A DNA stretch of 64,000 nucleotides from Chryseobacterium sp. Leaf180 (lineage in GTDB: Bacteria; Bacteroidota; Bacteroidia; Flavobacteriales; Weeksellaceae): the NCBI RefSeq assembly GCF_001424585.1, contig NZ_LMPJ01000012.1:62001-126000 (forward strand). Reading direction: 5' to 3'. This document shows, piece by piece, positions 36,353 to 43,820 of this stretch. Made by a program: the position numbers and the translations under genes. Each line of letters starts with the position of its first letter. Position 1 is the stretch's first letter. Under the pieces are notes generated by a model. It was not told the DNA's origin. It was given only the letters and a program-made list of their open reading frames with translations, and made no database searches.

Positions 36353-36934
36353 TTAGATTTTACTATCAATAACAAACTCATGAAGAGCTTTAAAAGATTT
36401 ACATTTGCTTTTAACGATATCGATATCAATTGCTTTAGCAATTAATAAATTATGTTTTGTATTTAAATAAATTTTAGAATTGTTTGATGCTTTTTCAATT
36501 TCATTACCTAAAACTTCTTTAGGTGATTTTATTGTTTCTGGATGATGATATTTTTTAGGTGCTTTTCTTAAATTTAAAGCACTTTTTATACCTTTTTCAT
36601 CAGCTAAAAACCAAGCTTCCATTTCTTCTGTAGGTATGTTTATTAATGTTTTTGAAATAACAAATGGATGTATACTTTTATGAATTATATCATAAAGATC
36701 TTCATATTTATTTCTGTCTAAATCATGAATAAGTATGAGTACTGAGCATCCTCTTTTTTTTAATTGTGTTGCCCAGTCATCCGCTTTTCTCTTAATTTTC
36801 CCACAGCCTCGCCCTACAAAATGTTTAAAACCAATATTATTCTTTCCAGTAATTCTCTTAATTAATTCTCTTATTGCTTCAACGTCACTTTCATCTTCAG
36901 CAATTATTCCTATTTTCTTTGGTATTTTACTCAT
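36353..36934 (-). CDS. DUF4276 TOPRIM-like protein, partner of the upstream ATPase
   Basis: The 193-residue protein matches DUF4276, which has been described as a TOPRIM-like domain. Visible motifs: IIAEDESD (residues 10-17) with acidic residues like the first TOPRIM Glu, LIHDLDRN (D71, D73) as the DxD motif, and PTEEMEAWFLAD (101-112), the family hallmark. It probably acts as a nuclease or nucleic-acid binding partner of the ATPase whose end overlaps its start by eight bases. Composition is AT-rich relative to hutU. This type of pair occurs in conflict systems; function here is inferred. Confidence 0.82.
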   Translation of the reverse strand: MSKIPKKIGIIAEDESDVEAIRELIKRITGKNNIGFKHFVGRGCGKIKRKADDWATQLKKRGCSVLILIHDLDRNKYEDLYDIIHKSIHPFVISKTLINIPTEEMEAWFLADEKGIKSALNLRKAPKKYHHPETIKSPKEVLGNEIEKASNNSKIYLNTKHNLLIAKAIDIDIVKSKCKSFKALHEFVIDSKI

Positions 36935-38144
36935 GATCTAGTCCTCCTTCTTTCCAATATTCACCTAAATTTCCTGCTTCTTCTAAATAAGACTTTAAGG
37001 CTTCATAATCATTCTTTGACAAAGCTTTATCTAAAGGTTTAGCAACTGTGCCTTTAAGTAAATTTTTTGTAACAATAATTAAATTTTCAGGTCTTAATCT
37101 ATCTAATACAAAGTCAGAATGAGTGCTAATTATAATTTGTTTCTTTTTAGATTGCACCGAAATCAATGAAATAATACTATTAAGTAATCCATGATGAACA
37201 CAAACTTCTGGTTCTTCAATTAATAATAACTCATTTTCATCAGTAAGAATATAAAATATTAATGCAAGAGTTTTAAAAGTACCTTCAGAAAGCTGATTTG
37301 GTGAAAGTTCAATGCTGTCTATGGTTATATACGGTATTATTAACTGTCTATTCCTTTCAATGCGTTTTATTTTACCTCCAGATTTAACTTCATAAGAGCT
37401 TGATGGCATATCATATTCAGCAAATGTAATATTATCTATTATTCCAATTCCGTCTTTATTAACAGTAGATATAAATTTATTAAACTCTTTGTTATTATTT
37501 TTAAATTTTATATACAAATCATTTAGAAATTTTTCATGTTGGAGATTAAAGCGACTATTTCTATAAGGTCTATTTTCATCCAGTTCAAATGAAATCGGAC
37601 ATTTTGAAGGATCAGAAAACTGACTTGCGCTGTAATAACTTATTTTGTTAAAAAAATCTCTAATTGGATATATCGCATTAATTTGCGATTCTGTCAGATT
37701 AGGAAATTTGAAATACTTTGTCAATAAAAAGTTATTTTCTTTTGACTTAAATTCATGTATATATTTAAATAATTCAAGTGGTATTTCAACCCATCTTTTA
37801 TTACCTGTTATTTCAAAAAAATTGAATTTCAAGGTAGAATCTAATACTTCGTCATTATTTCGATCGTCTGTTTCGTATCGTAAAGTAGCTTTTACTTTTA
37901 TAGCATGTTCGTTGACTTTATAATCAAGAGAAATTTCAGCTAGTGAACCTGAAATGTTTTTTTGTTTAAGTTCAGGGATTTTATAAGTTTCCTTTAATTT
38001 TTTAAGGAGAAGTAAACCATTTAGTATATTAGTTTTTCCAGCGCCATTTATTCCAATTAAGCACATCAAATTCTGATTTAAGTCGAGATTTGTTTTAAGG
38101 CACGACCGATAATTACTAACTTCAAATTTTGTAAGTTTTATCAT
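36927..38144 (-). CDS. AAA/ABC-type ATPase (RecF/OLD-like) paired with DUF4276
   Basis: The 405-residue protein begins MIKLTKFEVSNYRSCL, typical of the RecF/SMC-like N-terminal strand, with Walker A GINGAGKTN (31-39), signature-like LSEGTFKTL (285-293), Walker B LLLIEEPEV (306-314) and the STHSD switch His (340-344). The domain order is that of OLD-family AAA ATPases lacking a fused TOPRIM. The TOPRIM-like function is likely supplied by the DUF4276 gene that overlaps it by eight bases. Strongly AT-rich, unlike the neighbours. Promoter box at 38179. Confidence 0.9.
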   Translation of the reverse strand: MIKLTKFEVSNYRSCLKTNLDLNQNLMCLIGINGAGKTNILNGLLLLKKLKETYKIPELKQKNISGSLAEISLDYKVNEHAIKVKATLRYETDDRNNDEVLDSTLKFNFFEITGNKRWVEIPLELFKYIHEFKSKENNFLLTKYFKFPNLTESQINAIYPIRDFFNKISYYSASQFSDPSKCPISFELDENRPYRNSRFNLQHEKFLNDLYIKFKNNNKEFNKFISTVNKDGIGIIDNITFAEYDMPSSSYEVKSGGKIKRIERNRQLIIPYITIDSIELSPNQLSEGTFKTLALIFYILTDENELLLIEEPEVCVHHGLLNSIISLISVQSKKKQIIISTHSDFVLDRLRPENLIIVTKNLLKGTVAKPLDKALSKNDYEALKSYLEEAGNLGEYWKEGGLDHE

Positions 38145-38178
38145 ATATTGGTTATTAGTTTTTTAGTGTTATTATCAT

Positions 38179-38186
38179 CAAATATA
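38179..38186 (-). promoter_or_regulatory. Bacteroidota -7 box of the ATPase/DUF4276 pair
   Basis: On the minus strand TATATTTG (plus-strand CAAATATA) matches TAnnTTTG perfectly, 34 bases before the ATPase start at 38144. A -33 element is not clear. Confidence 0.45.
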
Positions 38187-38310
38187 TTAAAAACATCCAA
38201 TAATTGATTACGTTTTCCCGTAAAGATGAAGGATCACTATTTGAGATAATTATTAAACTCAATTTCTTAATGTTGTGAAGCGTTATATTTATTATACATT
38301 AACACCACAA

Positions 38311-38329
38311 CTGCGAAAAACTTTCGCAG
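38311..38329. repeat. Perfect 8-bp hairpin
   Basis: CTGCGAAA (38311-38318) and TTTCGCAG (38322-38329), loop AAC. There is no following T-run, so it is not a usual terminator. Confidence 0.6.
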
Positions 38330-38399
38330 AACCTTACAAACACCCTTAAAACATCTTTCCTGCATCCGCATTTTCTTTAAAACAATCTTGTTTGTAACC

Positions 38400-38454
38400 T
38401 CCTGCAATTGCAGGAAGTCTCCAGCAAGTTGCGGGGAGCTTCATGCAACTGCAT
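38400..38454. repeat. Array of three TGCAA/TTGCA palindromes with about 21-bp period
   Basis: TCCTGCAATTGCAGGA (38400-38415) is a perfect palindrome; an imperfect CTCCAGCAAGTTGCGGGGAG (38419-38438) and ATGCAACTGCAT (38443-38454) follow. Their cores start at 38403, 38424 and 38444, a spacing close to two DNA helix turns. The array lies 95 bases before the DUF6261 start. Confidence 0.65.
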
Positions 38455-38548
38455 TTTATTTCCCACAAAATGTTTTAAACTAAATGTACAATTATTTATA
38501 TTTTTTTTGAGTAATTAATACATTTTTAACAAATAAACACATTAAACG

Positions 38549-39247
38549 ATGAAAATTTCATTAGTGAGACTGAGCACTAAAGACCTTGCGACTTTGGCTC
38601 AAAGAATTCTCAACACCATTCAGTCAGGAAAATATCCTGTGATTTCCAACCATCCGCTCACTGCGACGCTGCAGAGTTCGTACGCCGAATATGATGAGGT
38701 GTATACCAAGCAGATCTACAGCGGAAAAGGAAAAGATGTCGCCACGGCAGACCATGAAAGAGATGTCGCCTATACCAGTTTCAAAGCTTTTCTGGATGGA
38801 TACCGAAAGCTACAGTCGGCACCCCATTCTCAGTCGGCGGAAGATCTGTACGGTATTTTTAAAACTTTCGGACTGGATCTTGACCGCCTCAGCTATTCGT
38901 CCCAAACCGCTCAGATGACCAAGCTGATTGAGGCATTGGAAAGTCCGGAAAACCAACAGAAAATTGCGCTTCTTGCTGTGAACACCGCCTTCACCGATAT
39001 GAAAACGAAGCATGAAGATTTTGAAGCGCAGTTCGCGGATCAGGCAGAAGCCAATGCCGACCTGAGAAATATGACGAGTGCCTCCGCCATCCGTAAAGAT
39101 CTGGAGAAAAACCTCAAAACATATCTCAATTTGCTGACGGCGATGCAGGATGTTCCGGGTTGGGAACTGCTCTATAATGATACGAATGAATTGGTGAAAG
39201 CCGCCAAAAATTCGGAAGTCAAGAAGAAGGAAGAAGAGCCTTTGTAG
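38549..39247 (+). CDS. DUF6261 family protein
   Basis: The 232-residue cytoplasmic protein begins MKISLVRLSTKDLATLAQRI and is almost all helical, with a low-complexity acidic/Lys-rich tail (KNSEVKKKEEEPL). This matches DUF6261, a Bacteroidota family of unknown function. It stands alone between the palindrome array and a tandem repeat that follows its stop codon. Confidence 0.75.
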   Translation: MKISLVRLSTKDLATLAQRILNTIQSGKYPVISNHPLTATLQSSYAEYDEVYTKQIYSGKGKDVATADHERDVAYTSFKAFLDGYRKLQSAPHSQSAEDLYGIFKTFGLDLDRLSYSSQTAQMTKLIEALESPENQQKIALLAVNTAFTDMKTKHEDFEAQFADQAEANADLRNMTSASAIRKDLEKNLKTYLNLLTAMQDVPGWELLYNDTNELVKAAKNSEVKKKEEEPL

Positions 39248-39255
39248 AAAGGATA

Positions 39256-39363
39256 GTGAACCGAAGAAACAAAATTTGCCTCTGTTGAATCGCTAATTGG
39301 AGGAATGAAATTCGCCTTTGCTGAATTGTGAATCGAAGGAACGAAATTCCCCTCCTTTGGAGG
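39256..39363. repeat. Three degenerate 36-bp tandem repeats
   Basis: Units at 39256-39291, 39292-39327 and 39328-39363 each follow the pattern G(T)GAA(T)CG(A)AG(GA)A(C)GAAATT(C)CCT...TGAAT. The third runs into the left inverted repeat of the DUF559 unit, which starts at 39344. Confidence 0.65.
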
Positions 39364-39400
39364 GGTGGCAAAAATTGAAAATTTTTGACGGGGTGGTTTT
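39344..39400. repeat. Left inverted repeat of the DUF559 unit
   Basis: This 57-base sequence carries a CCCCTCC/GGAGGGG hairpin and an AAAATT/AATTTT dyad, ending in GACGGGGTGGTTTT. Its reverse complement is found, with a few mismatches, at 39892-39947. Confidence 0.8.
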
Positions 39401-39423
39401 ATAATCCGCTCCTTTTTTTGTGC

Positions 39424-39843
39424 TCAACTGTAATTCTCTATAATATAATCCTCCAGCTGTTTCAGCGACAGAGCCAAATTTTGTTTCACATCCCAGTCGG
39501 TAATCCTGAAAACTTTTAAACCTAAACTTTCGAAATATTTTGTTCGTTCCAGATCATAATTTATTTTATGATCATGATTCCACCCGTCAATTTCTATAAT
39601 TAGTCCTAAAGTTTTTACATAAAAACCGACAATATAATTTCCGATAATTCTTTGCCGGTCGAAGTCGATTTGGTGAAACGTTTTATTGCGAACGGCTTTC
39701 CAGAAAATGACTTCAGATAAAATACCGAGTTTTCTTTTTTCCTTTGTCAAGGCTTTAAGATGAGGATTGTAGGGTAGATTTTCAACAAAATTGCGGTAGA
39801 TAATAATCCCGTTGATTTGGGTGAGAATTTCTTTTTCAGGCAT
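39424..39843 (-). CDS. DUF559 (Vsr-like) endonuclease-fold protein, likely catalytically impaired
   Basis: The 139-residue protein matches DUF559: an N-terminal ILSEVIFWKAVRN helix with Glu44, the RQRIIGNYIVGFYV strand pair, LIIEIDGWNHDHK with Glu84/Asp86 and His90, and the YDLERTKYFESLGLKVFRI core. In family members the Gly at 73 (IVGFY) is normally Asp (IVDFY), a PD-(D/E)xK catalytic residue. It is one base from an Asp codon (GGT vs GAT at 39625-39627). It lies between inverted repeats, suggesting a mobile unit; a promoter is not visible. Confidence 0.82.
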   Translation of the reverse strand: MPEKEILTQINGIIIYRNFVENLPYNPHLKALTKEKRKLGILSEVIFWKAVRNKTFHQIDFDRQRIIGNYIVGFYVKTLGLIIEIDGWNHDHKINYDLERTKYFESLGLKVFRITDWDVKQNLALSLKQLEDYIIENYS

Positions 39844-39891
39844 AAGTGTTTTTTATGAAGATAGACATTTTCCGTTATGTGAAAAAATCTG

Positions 39892-39947
39892 AACCACCCC
39901 GTCATAAATTCTGCGAATTTCTGCCACCCCTCCACAGGAGGGGAATT
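39892..39947. repeat. Right inverted repeat of the DUF559 unit
   Basis: AACCACCCCGTCA at 39892 opens a 56-base match, in reverse orientation, to the left repeat, including the CCCCTCCaCAGGAGGGG hairpin (39927-39943). The mismatches are mainly in the central A/T segment. Confidence 0.8.
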
Positions 39948-39966
39948 TTTGCCTGTAATATTCAAG

Positions 39967-40000
39967 TTTTGATATTTTTCAATCACAATCTCTATATTTG
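39967..40000 (+). promoter_or_regulatory. Promoter of the M23-like gene
   Basis: A TTTTG at 39967-39971 and TATATTTG at 39993-40000 are spaced by 21 bases, matching the Bacteroidota -33/-7 pattern. Transcription would start around 40007, so the translational start at 40019 (not 39998) is favoured. Confidence 0.65.
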
Positions 40001-40018
40001 AATTTAATTAAAAATGAC

Positions 40019-40699
40019 ATGAAATCAGTAGAAGAAATTCTGGAAAATCAGCAGAATGTGTATGTGATCGATTCAGATATTGTGTACGGGAAGTATATGC
40101 CAATTGATCTGTCGGCGGCGCATACCGATACGCTGGAACTTGATCTTACGGATGCCGAAGCATTTGAACATTTTGTGGAAGATCATCTTGCAAAAAGCCA
40201 TGCACAAGTAGCTTTCGGTGGGTATCTCGAAAAACGGAATTTGTATAAAAGAAGTGACAATTTCAACAGCGAAAATACAGACGAACGAAACATTCATCTC
40301 GGAATCGATTTGTGGATCAAAGCCGGAACTTCGGTTCTCAGTGCGCTGGATGGTACCATTCACAGTTTTCAGAACAATACATTATTGGGCGACTATGGTC
40401 CAACAATTATTTTGCAGCATGAGATAGAAAACGTTACGTTTTATACTTTGTACGGACATTTAAGCCTCGAGAGTCTTGATGGAAAACGGGAAGGACAATC
40501 CGTGAAAAAAGGGGAGAAGATTGCCGAACTGGGAAAACCGCCTGTGAATGGTGATTATGCGCCGCATCTTCATTTTCAGATCATCAAAGATATTCAAAAT
40601 AAAAAAGGAGATTACCCCGGCGTTTGCAGTCAAAAAGATCTTGATTTTTATAGAGAAAACTGTCCGGATCCGAATCTATTACTGAAAATCAACGGTTAA
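40019..40699 (+). CDS. M23-type peptidase-like protein without signal peptide
   Basis: The 226-residue protein starts MKSVEEILENQQNVYVIDSD, with no signal peptide or TM segment, and carries the LytM domain motifs: HLGIDLW (His and Asp), YGHLS, and PHLHFQII. It resembles the M23 family of peptidoglycan hydrolases but has no obvious way out of the cytoplasm; the family includes unusual cytosolic or non-classical members. The promoter at 39967 supports this start. Confidence 0.8.
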   Translation: MKSVEEILENQQNVYVIDSDIVYGKYMPIDLSAAHTDTLELDLTDAEAFEHFVEDHLAKSHAQVAFGGYLEKRNLYKRSDNFNSENTDERNIHLGIDLWIKAGTSVLSALDGTIHSFQNNTLLGDYGPTIILQHEIENVTFYTLYGHLSLESLDGKREGQSVKKGEKIAELGKPPVNGDYAPHLHFQIIKDIQNKKGDYPGVCSQKDLDFYRENCPDPNLLLKING

Positions 40700-40790
40700 A
40701 ATTTCGAAAAAAAAGATTTGAAAAACAATCAGAAGAATTTAATGAATGTTCATTATTAGATAAGATCATTCCATTCAAAAATATATAAAA

Positions 40791-42128
40791 ATGAATCAAT
40801 TGCTGCTGTCAGTTTTGCTGTTTTTGCCGATACTCAGTTTTGCGCAAGATAAACTTGAGGGAAACTTTCACCGTGAATACGGGATTTTCACGACGGTACA
40901 TGAAGACCGCAAGTATTTTGTTGATCAGTTTAAATATGGACAGGGCGTTTTTTACGATGCTTTAAACCTTAGTTCGGTCACGCATTATGATAACAACAGC
41001 GAGGTCGAAAGCTACAGCCCGTGCGGACTGATCGATTCTACCGGTAAGGTTTTACTGAAACAGGCGTATGATAAAATCAGCATCGTTAACAGTCATGTGG
41101 TGAGACTTACAAAGGATAAAAAACACTGGCTGTATGATACGCGCCTGAAAAAAGATATTTCTAAAAAATACAATGTGATCTCCTATTTTCAGGACAGAAA
41201 TATCACGCTGACCAGTGAAGGAAATCTTTACGGTCTGATCGATCTTGCAGGAAACGAAATCCTTAAATGTGAGTATACTATACTTTCACCTTATGACAAA
41301 GACGTTATTATCGCAAAAAAAGATGAATTTTATGGCTGTTTTACAGTCGGTGGTGAACTTTTACTTCCGTTCATTTATAAAGACATGAGCGCCAGCGGTC
41401 ATTATATTTTTGCTAAAAAAGATGACGGCGTAGAGGTTTATGATAAGAAGGGAAAAATGGCTGTCTTCTTTAATTCTAAACGGGTAAAAGAACTTACTGA
41501 AAATATACTTGCCGTAGAAGAGCATGGCCGAACGTATATGTATGATCTTAAAAATAATAAAAGAATATCAACTGAAACGTATCTTGAAATTGCCGATTCA
41601 GATTTTGACAGAAACAGAGATATTCATTTTTTGGTCTTCGAAAAAGACGGGCTTTACAGCTTGAAATCAGGATTTATCAATGTTCAGGGCGATATTGTGC
41701 TGCCGGTAGATTACAAAATAGGGAACTTCAGAGAAGGTTTTGCATCCATAGGGAAAGATGAGCGATATGGTTTTATAGATGAAAACAAAAAGATTGTCGT
41801 TCCGCTGATGTTCGACAGAGTCTGGAATTTATTTGACGGCACAGCCAAAGCGATTTATCAGGGTAAAAACGTTTATATTGACACTAAAGGAAAAATCTTG
41901 TTTGAATCTGACATCAATCCTGAAACGATGAAAGAAAACATGGGTTTTTTCTTCGAAGGAATGGCCGTTAAAACTAAAAACGGAAAATCCGGTTTTGTAG
42001 ACCGTTCAGGAAGAGAAATTATTCCGCTCCTTTATGATAATGTTCACGCGTTCAGAAACGGTGCAGCTTTGGTTTCAAAAGATCAGACGTATTTTTTTAT
42101 CGATAAAAAAGGAAAAAGAATCGAATAA
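40791..42128 (+). CDS. WG-repeat protein, exported
   Basis: The 445-residue protein has a signal peptide (LLFLPILSFAQ) and repeated WG motifs, such as GLIDLAGNEIL, GFINVQGDIVLPVDY, YGFIDENKKIVVPLMFD and SGFVDRSGREIIPLLYDN. The WG repeat forms beta-hairpin arrays that bind proteins; in Bacteroidota such proteins are frequent at the envelope but have no defined activity. Confidence 0.9.
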   Translation: MNQLLLSVLLFLPILSFAQDKLEGNFHREYGIFTTVHEDRKYFVDQFKYGQGVFYDALNLSSVTHYDNNSEVESYSPCGLIDSTGKVLLKQAYDKISIVNSHVVRLTKDKKHWLYDTRLKKDISKKYNVISYFQDRNITLTSEGNLYGLIDLAGNEILKCEYTILSPYDKDVIIAKKDEFYGCFTVGGELLLPFIYKDMSASGHYIFAKKDDGVEVYDKKGKMAVFFNSKRVKELTENILAVEEHGRTYMYDLKNNKRISTETYLEIADSDFDRNRDIHFLVFEKDGLYSLKSGFINVQGDIVLPVDYKIGNFREGFASIGKDERYGFIDENKKIVVPLMFDRVWNLFDGTAKAIYQGKNVYIDTKGKILFESDINPETMKENMGFFFEGMAVKTKNGKSGFVDRSGREIIPLLYDNVHAFRNGAALVSKDQTYFFIDKKGKRIE

Positions 42129-42167
42129 TTGAAAGCGATAAATTTTCAAGCTTTAAAATCATAAAAA

Positions 42168-42196
42168 ATGGGCAGTAAAATTAATTTACTGCCCAT
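42168..42196 (-). terminator. Terminator of the alpha/beta hydrolase gene
   Basis: ATGGGCAGTAAA (42168-42179) and TTTACTGCCCAT (42185-42196) form a 12-bp perfect stem. Read on the minus strand it is followed by a T-run (A-run at 42163-42168), so it serves the minus-strand gene; on the plus strand there is no T-tract. Confidence 0.85.
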
Positions 42197-42216
42197 CTGT
42201 TGACTATTTAAAGAAA

Positions 42217-43047
42217 CTAATTCCCGTTTAAGAAGTTGGCCAAAACTGTATTAAGCTGTTCGTAATGCGTTACATTTAGGCCATGAGGTGCGCCTTCAAC
42301 GATTACAAAATCGTTATCGGCAATGCCTTCTGCCGCCTGTTTTCCTGCAGTTTCAATCGGTACGACTTTATCGTCATCTCCATGTACGATTAATGTTTTC
42401 ACATTTACGTTAACTAATTCAGATCGAAAGTCGGTTTCACCCCAGCTTTCGGCACATTTAATTGTAGCGATCGGATTGGCACAAGAGGCAATGTTCCAGT
42501 CAAAATCTAACTGTGCCTGACTCACCGATTGTGATAAAAGTCCGTAATTGTAGAAATTTTTGTGAAAAGTTTCAAGGAAAGTTACTCTTTCTTTCTTCAG
42601 ACTTTCCATGATTTCCTGAAGATCTGCCTGCGGCACGCCATCAGGATTGTCTTCTCTCTGTTTTACCAAAGGAATAATCGAAGATATGAGCGCAACTTTA
42701 TCAATGTTTTCAGATCCGTAATTCGTCAGATAGCGGACAACTTCGCCGCCGCCCATTGAAAATCCGAAAAGGATCACATTTTTAAGTTCGAGTTGAGAGA
42801 TCAGTTCGTGAAGATCGGCAGTGAGAGAATTGTAATCGTAACCGTCAGCGGTCGGTGCTGATTTTCCGAAACCTCTGCGGTCATACGTAATCACGCGGTA
42901 ACCCAGCTCCAGTAAAACCGGAATCTGCATTTCCCATGATTTCCCACTCAGCGGCCATCCGTGAATTAAAACAATGGGTTGACCCGAACCGAAATCTTCA
43001 TAATACAGTTCAAAATTTTTTTCGTTTTCTTTTTTGATAAAAGGCAT
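42217..43047 (-). CDS. Alpha/beta hydrolase (non-heme haloperoxidase-like)
   Basis: The 276-residue cytoplasmic protein has the fold's catalytic triad: nucleophile Ser97 in GFSMGG, Asp224-226 in VHGDDDKVVP, and His255 in EGAPHGLNVTH. IVLIHGWPLSGKSWEMQIP gives the oxyanion hole region. It resembles cofactor-free haloperoxidase/esterase enzymes; its substrate is unknown. It stands alone with its own terminator. Confidence 0.9.
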   Translation of the reverse strand: MPFIKKENEKNFELYYEDFGSGQPIVLIHGWPLSGKSWEMQIPVLLELGYRVITYDRRGFGKSAPTADGYDYNSLTADLHELISQLELKNVILFGFSMGGGEVVRYLTNYGSENIDKVALISSIIPLVKQREDNPDGVPQADLQEIMESLKKERVTFLETFHKNFYNYGLLSQSVSQAQLDFDWNIASCANPIATIKCAESWGETDFRSELVNVNVKTLIVHGDDDKVVPIETAGKQAAEGIADNDFVIVEGAPHGLNVTHYEQLNTVLANFLNGN

Positions 43048-43212
43048 ACTATTTTGTTATTTGGTGTTTTAAATCACACTCAAATTACAAGCCACCACAT
43101 CTGAAAAAAGCTTTACAGTTATTTTTTTATGATATTTTAAGAAATTGAAGAAAATGTGTGCGTTTGAGAGGAAAATTTTGAAGGATCTGAAATGGATTGA
43201 TTTTGTTTGGAA

Positions 43213-43241
43213 GTTTCGGCGGGCCGGAGGCCCGCCGAAAC
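43213..43241. repeat. Perfect 13-bp GC-rich hairpin
   Basis: GTTTCGGCGGGCC (43213-43225) and GGCCCGCCGAAAC (43229-43241) with a GGA loop. It lies downstream of the ElyC/SanA gene (minus strand) with no T-run on either strand. The outer TCGGCG/CGCCGA arms are shared with the hairpin at 61345. Confidence 0.75.
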
Positions 43242-43256
43242 CCAATTCATAAAATA

Positions 43257-43817
43257 TTATTGAGAGTAATACGCCGGAAACTCTCTCAAAACAGAATAAA
43301 AATCCCGCCACTCAAAATATCGCGGACTCATACTGCTCACATTATCAAAACCTTTTTCCCGAAACAGTTTCTTCGTCCGCGTCACATGGAAATATTGTGA
43401 AACCACAATCAGACCTTTAAAAGGAAACTTTTTCTGAATTTTTAAAACATTGTCAACCGTCAGCCGCGTATTGTTTCCTTTATTGTCAACAATGATCACA
43501 GAATCCGGAATTTTTTTGGTGAGAAGAAATTCTTTCATTTTAGAACCTTCATAAAATCCCTCTTTTCCCAGTCCACCACTCACGATAATTTTCTTGACGC
43601 GTTTCTTTTGGTAGAGTTCAACGCCGGTTTCCAGCCGTTTTTCCAGCCTCTCAGATAACGTTCCGTCTTCATTTACTTTACTGCCAAGAATTACTGCAAC
43701 ATCAGCTTTCCCACCGTTATCAGATAATCCGTCATAAATAATGTAAACTGAATGAACGACAAACCAAACCACAATCACCAAAAAAAATATCTTAAAGATT
43801 CTAATTATTCGTTTCAT
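43257..43817 (-). CDS. ElyC/SanA/YdcF (DUF218) family protein
   Basis: The 186-residue protein has one N-terminal TM segment and the DUF218 motifs: DVAVILGSKVNEDGTLS, ERLEKRLETGVELYQ, KIIVSGG, NTRLTVDN and VVSQYFHVTRTKKLF. The family is linked to envelope biogenesis and vancomycin resistance in E. coli. It follows the S41 peptidase gene after three bases, so the two form an operon. Confidence 0.9.
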   Translation of the reverse strand: MKRIIRIFKIFFLVIVVWFVVHSVYIIYDGLSDNGGKADVAVILGSKVNEDGTLSERLEKRLETGVELYQKKRVKKIIVSGGLGKEGFYEGSKMKEFLLTKKIPDSVIIVDNKGNNTRLTVDNVLKIQKKFPFKGLIVVSQYFHVTRTKKLFREKGFDNVSSMSPRYFEWRDFYSVLREFPAYYSQ

Positions 43818-43820
43818 TTA

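Larger units (their letters stand above)
38145..38548. other. 404-bp intergenic region with palindromes
   Basis: This divergent gap contains the ATPase promoter box, a CTGCGAAA/TTTCGCAG hairpin (38311-38329), and a palindrome array at 38400-38454. No gene was seen in it. The DUF6261 gene follows after 94 bases of AT-rich sequence. Confidence 0.7.

Noticed and set aside
38400..38454. CRISPR or attachment site
   Set aside because: Palindromes lack regular unique spacers and no integrase is near.
39747..39986. Minus-strand 79-codon frame
   Set aside because: It runs across the right inverted repeat and the start of the DUF559 gene in another frame; explained by those.
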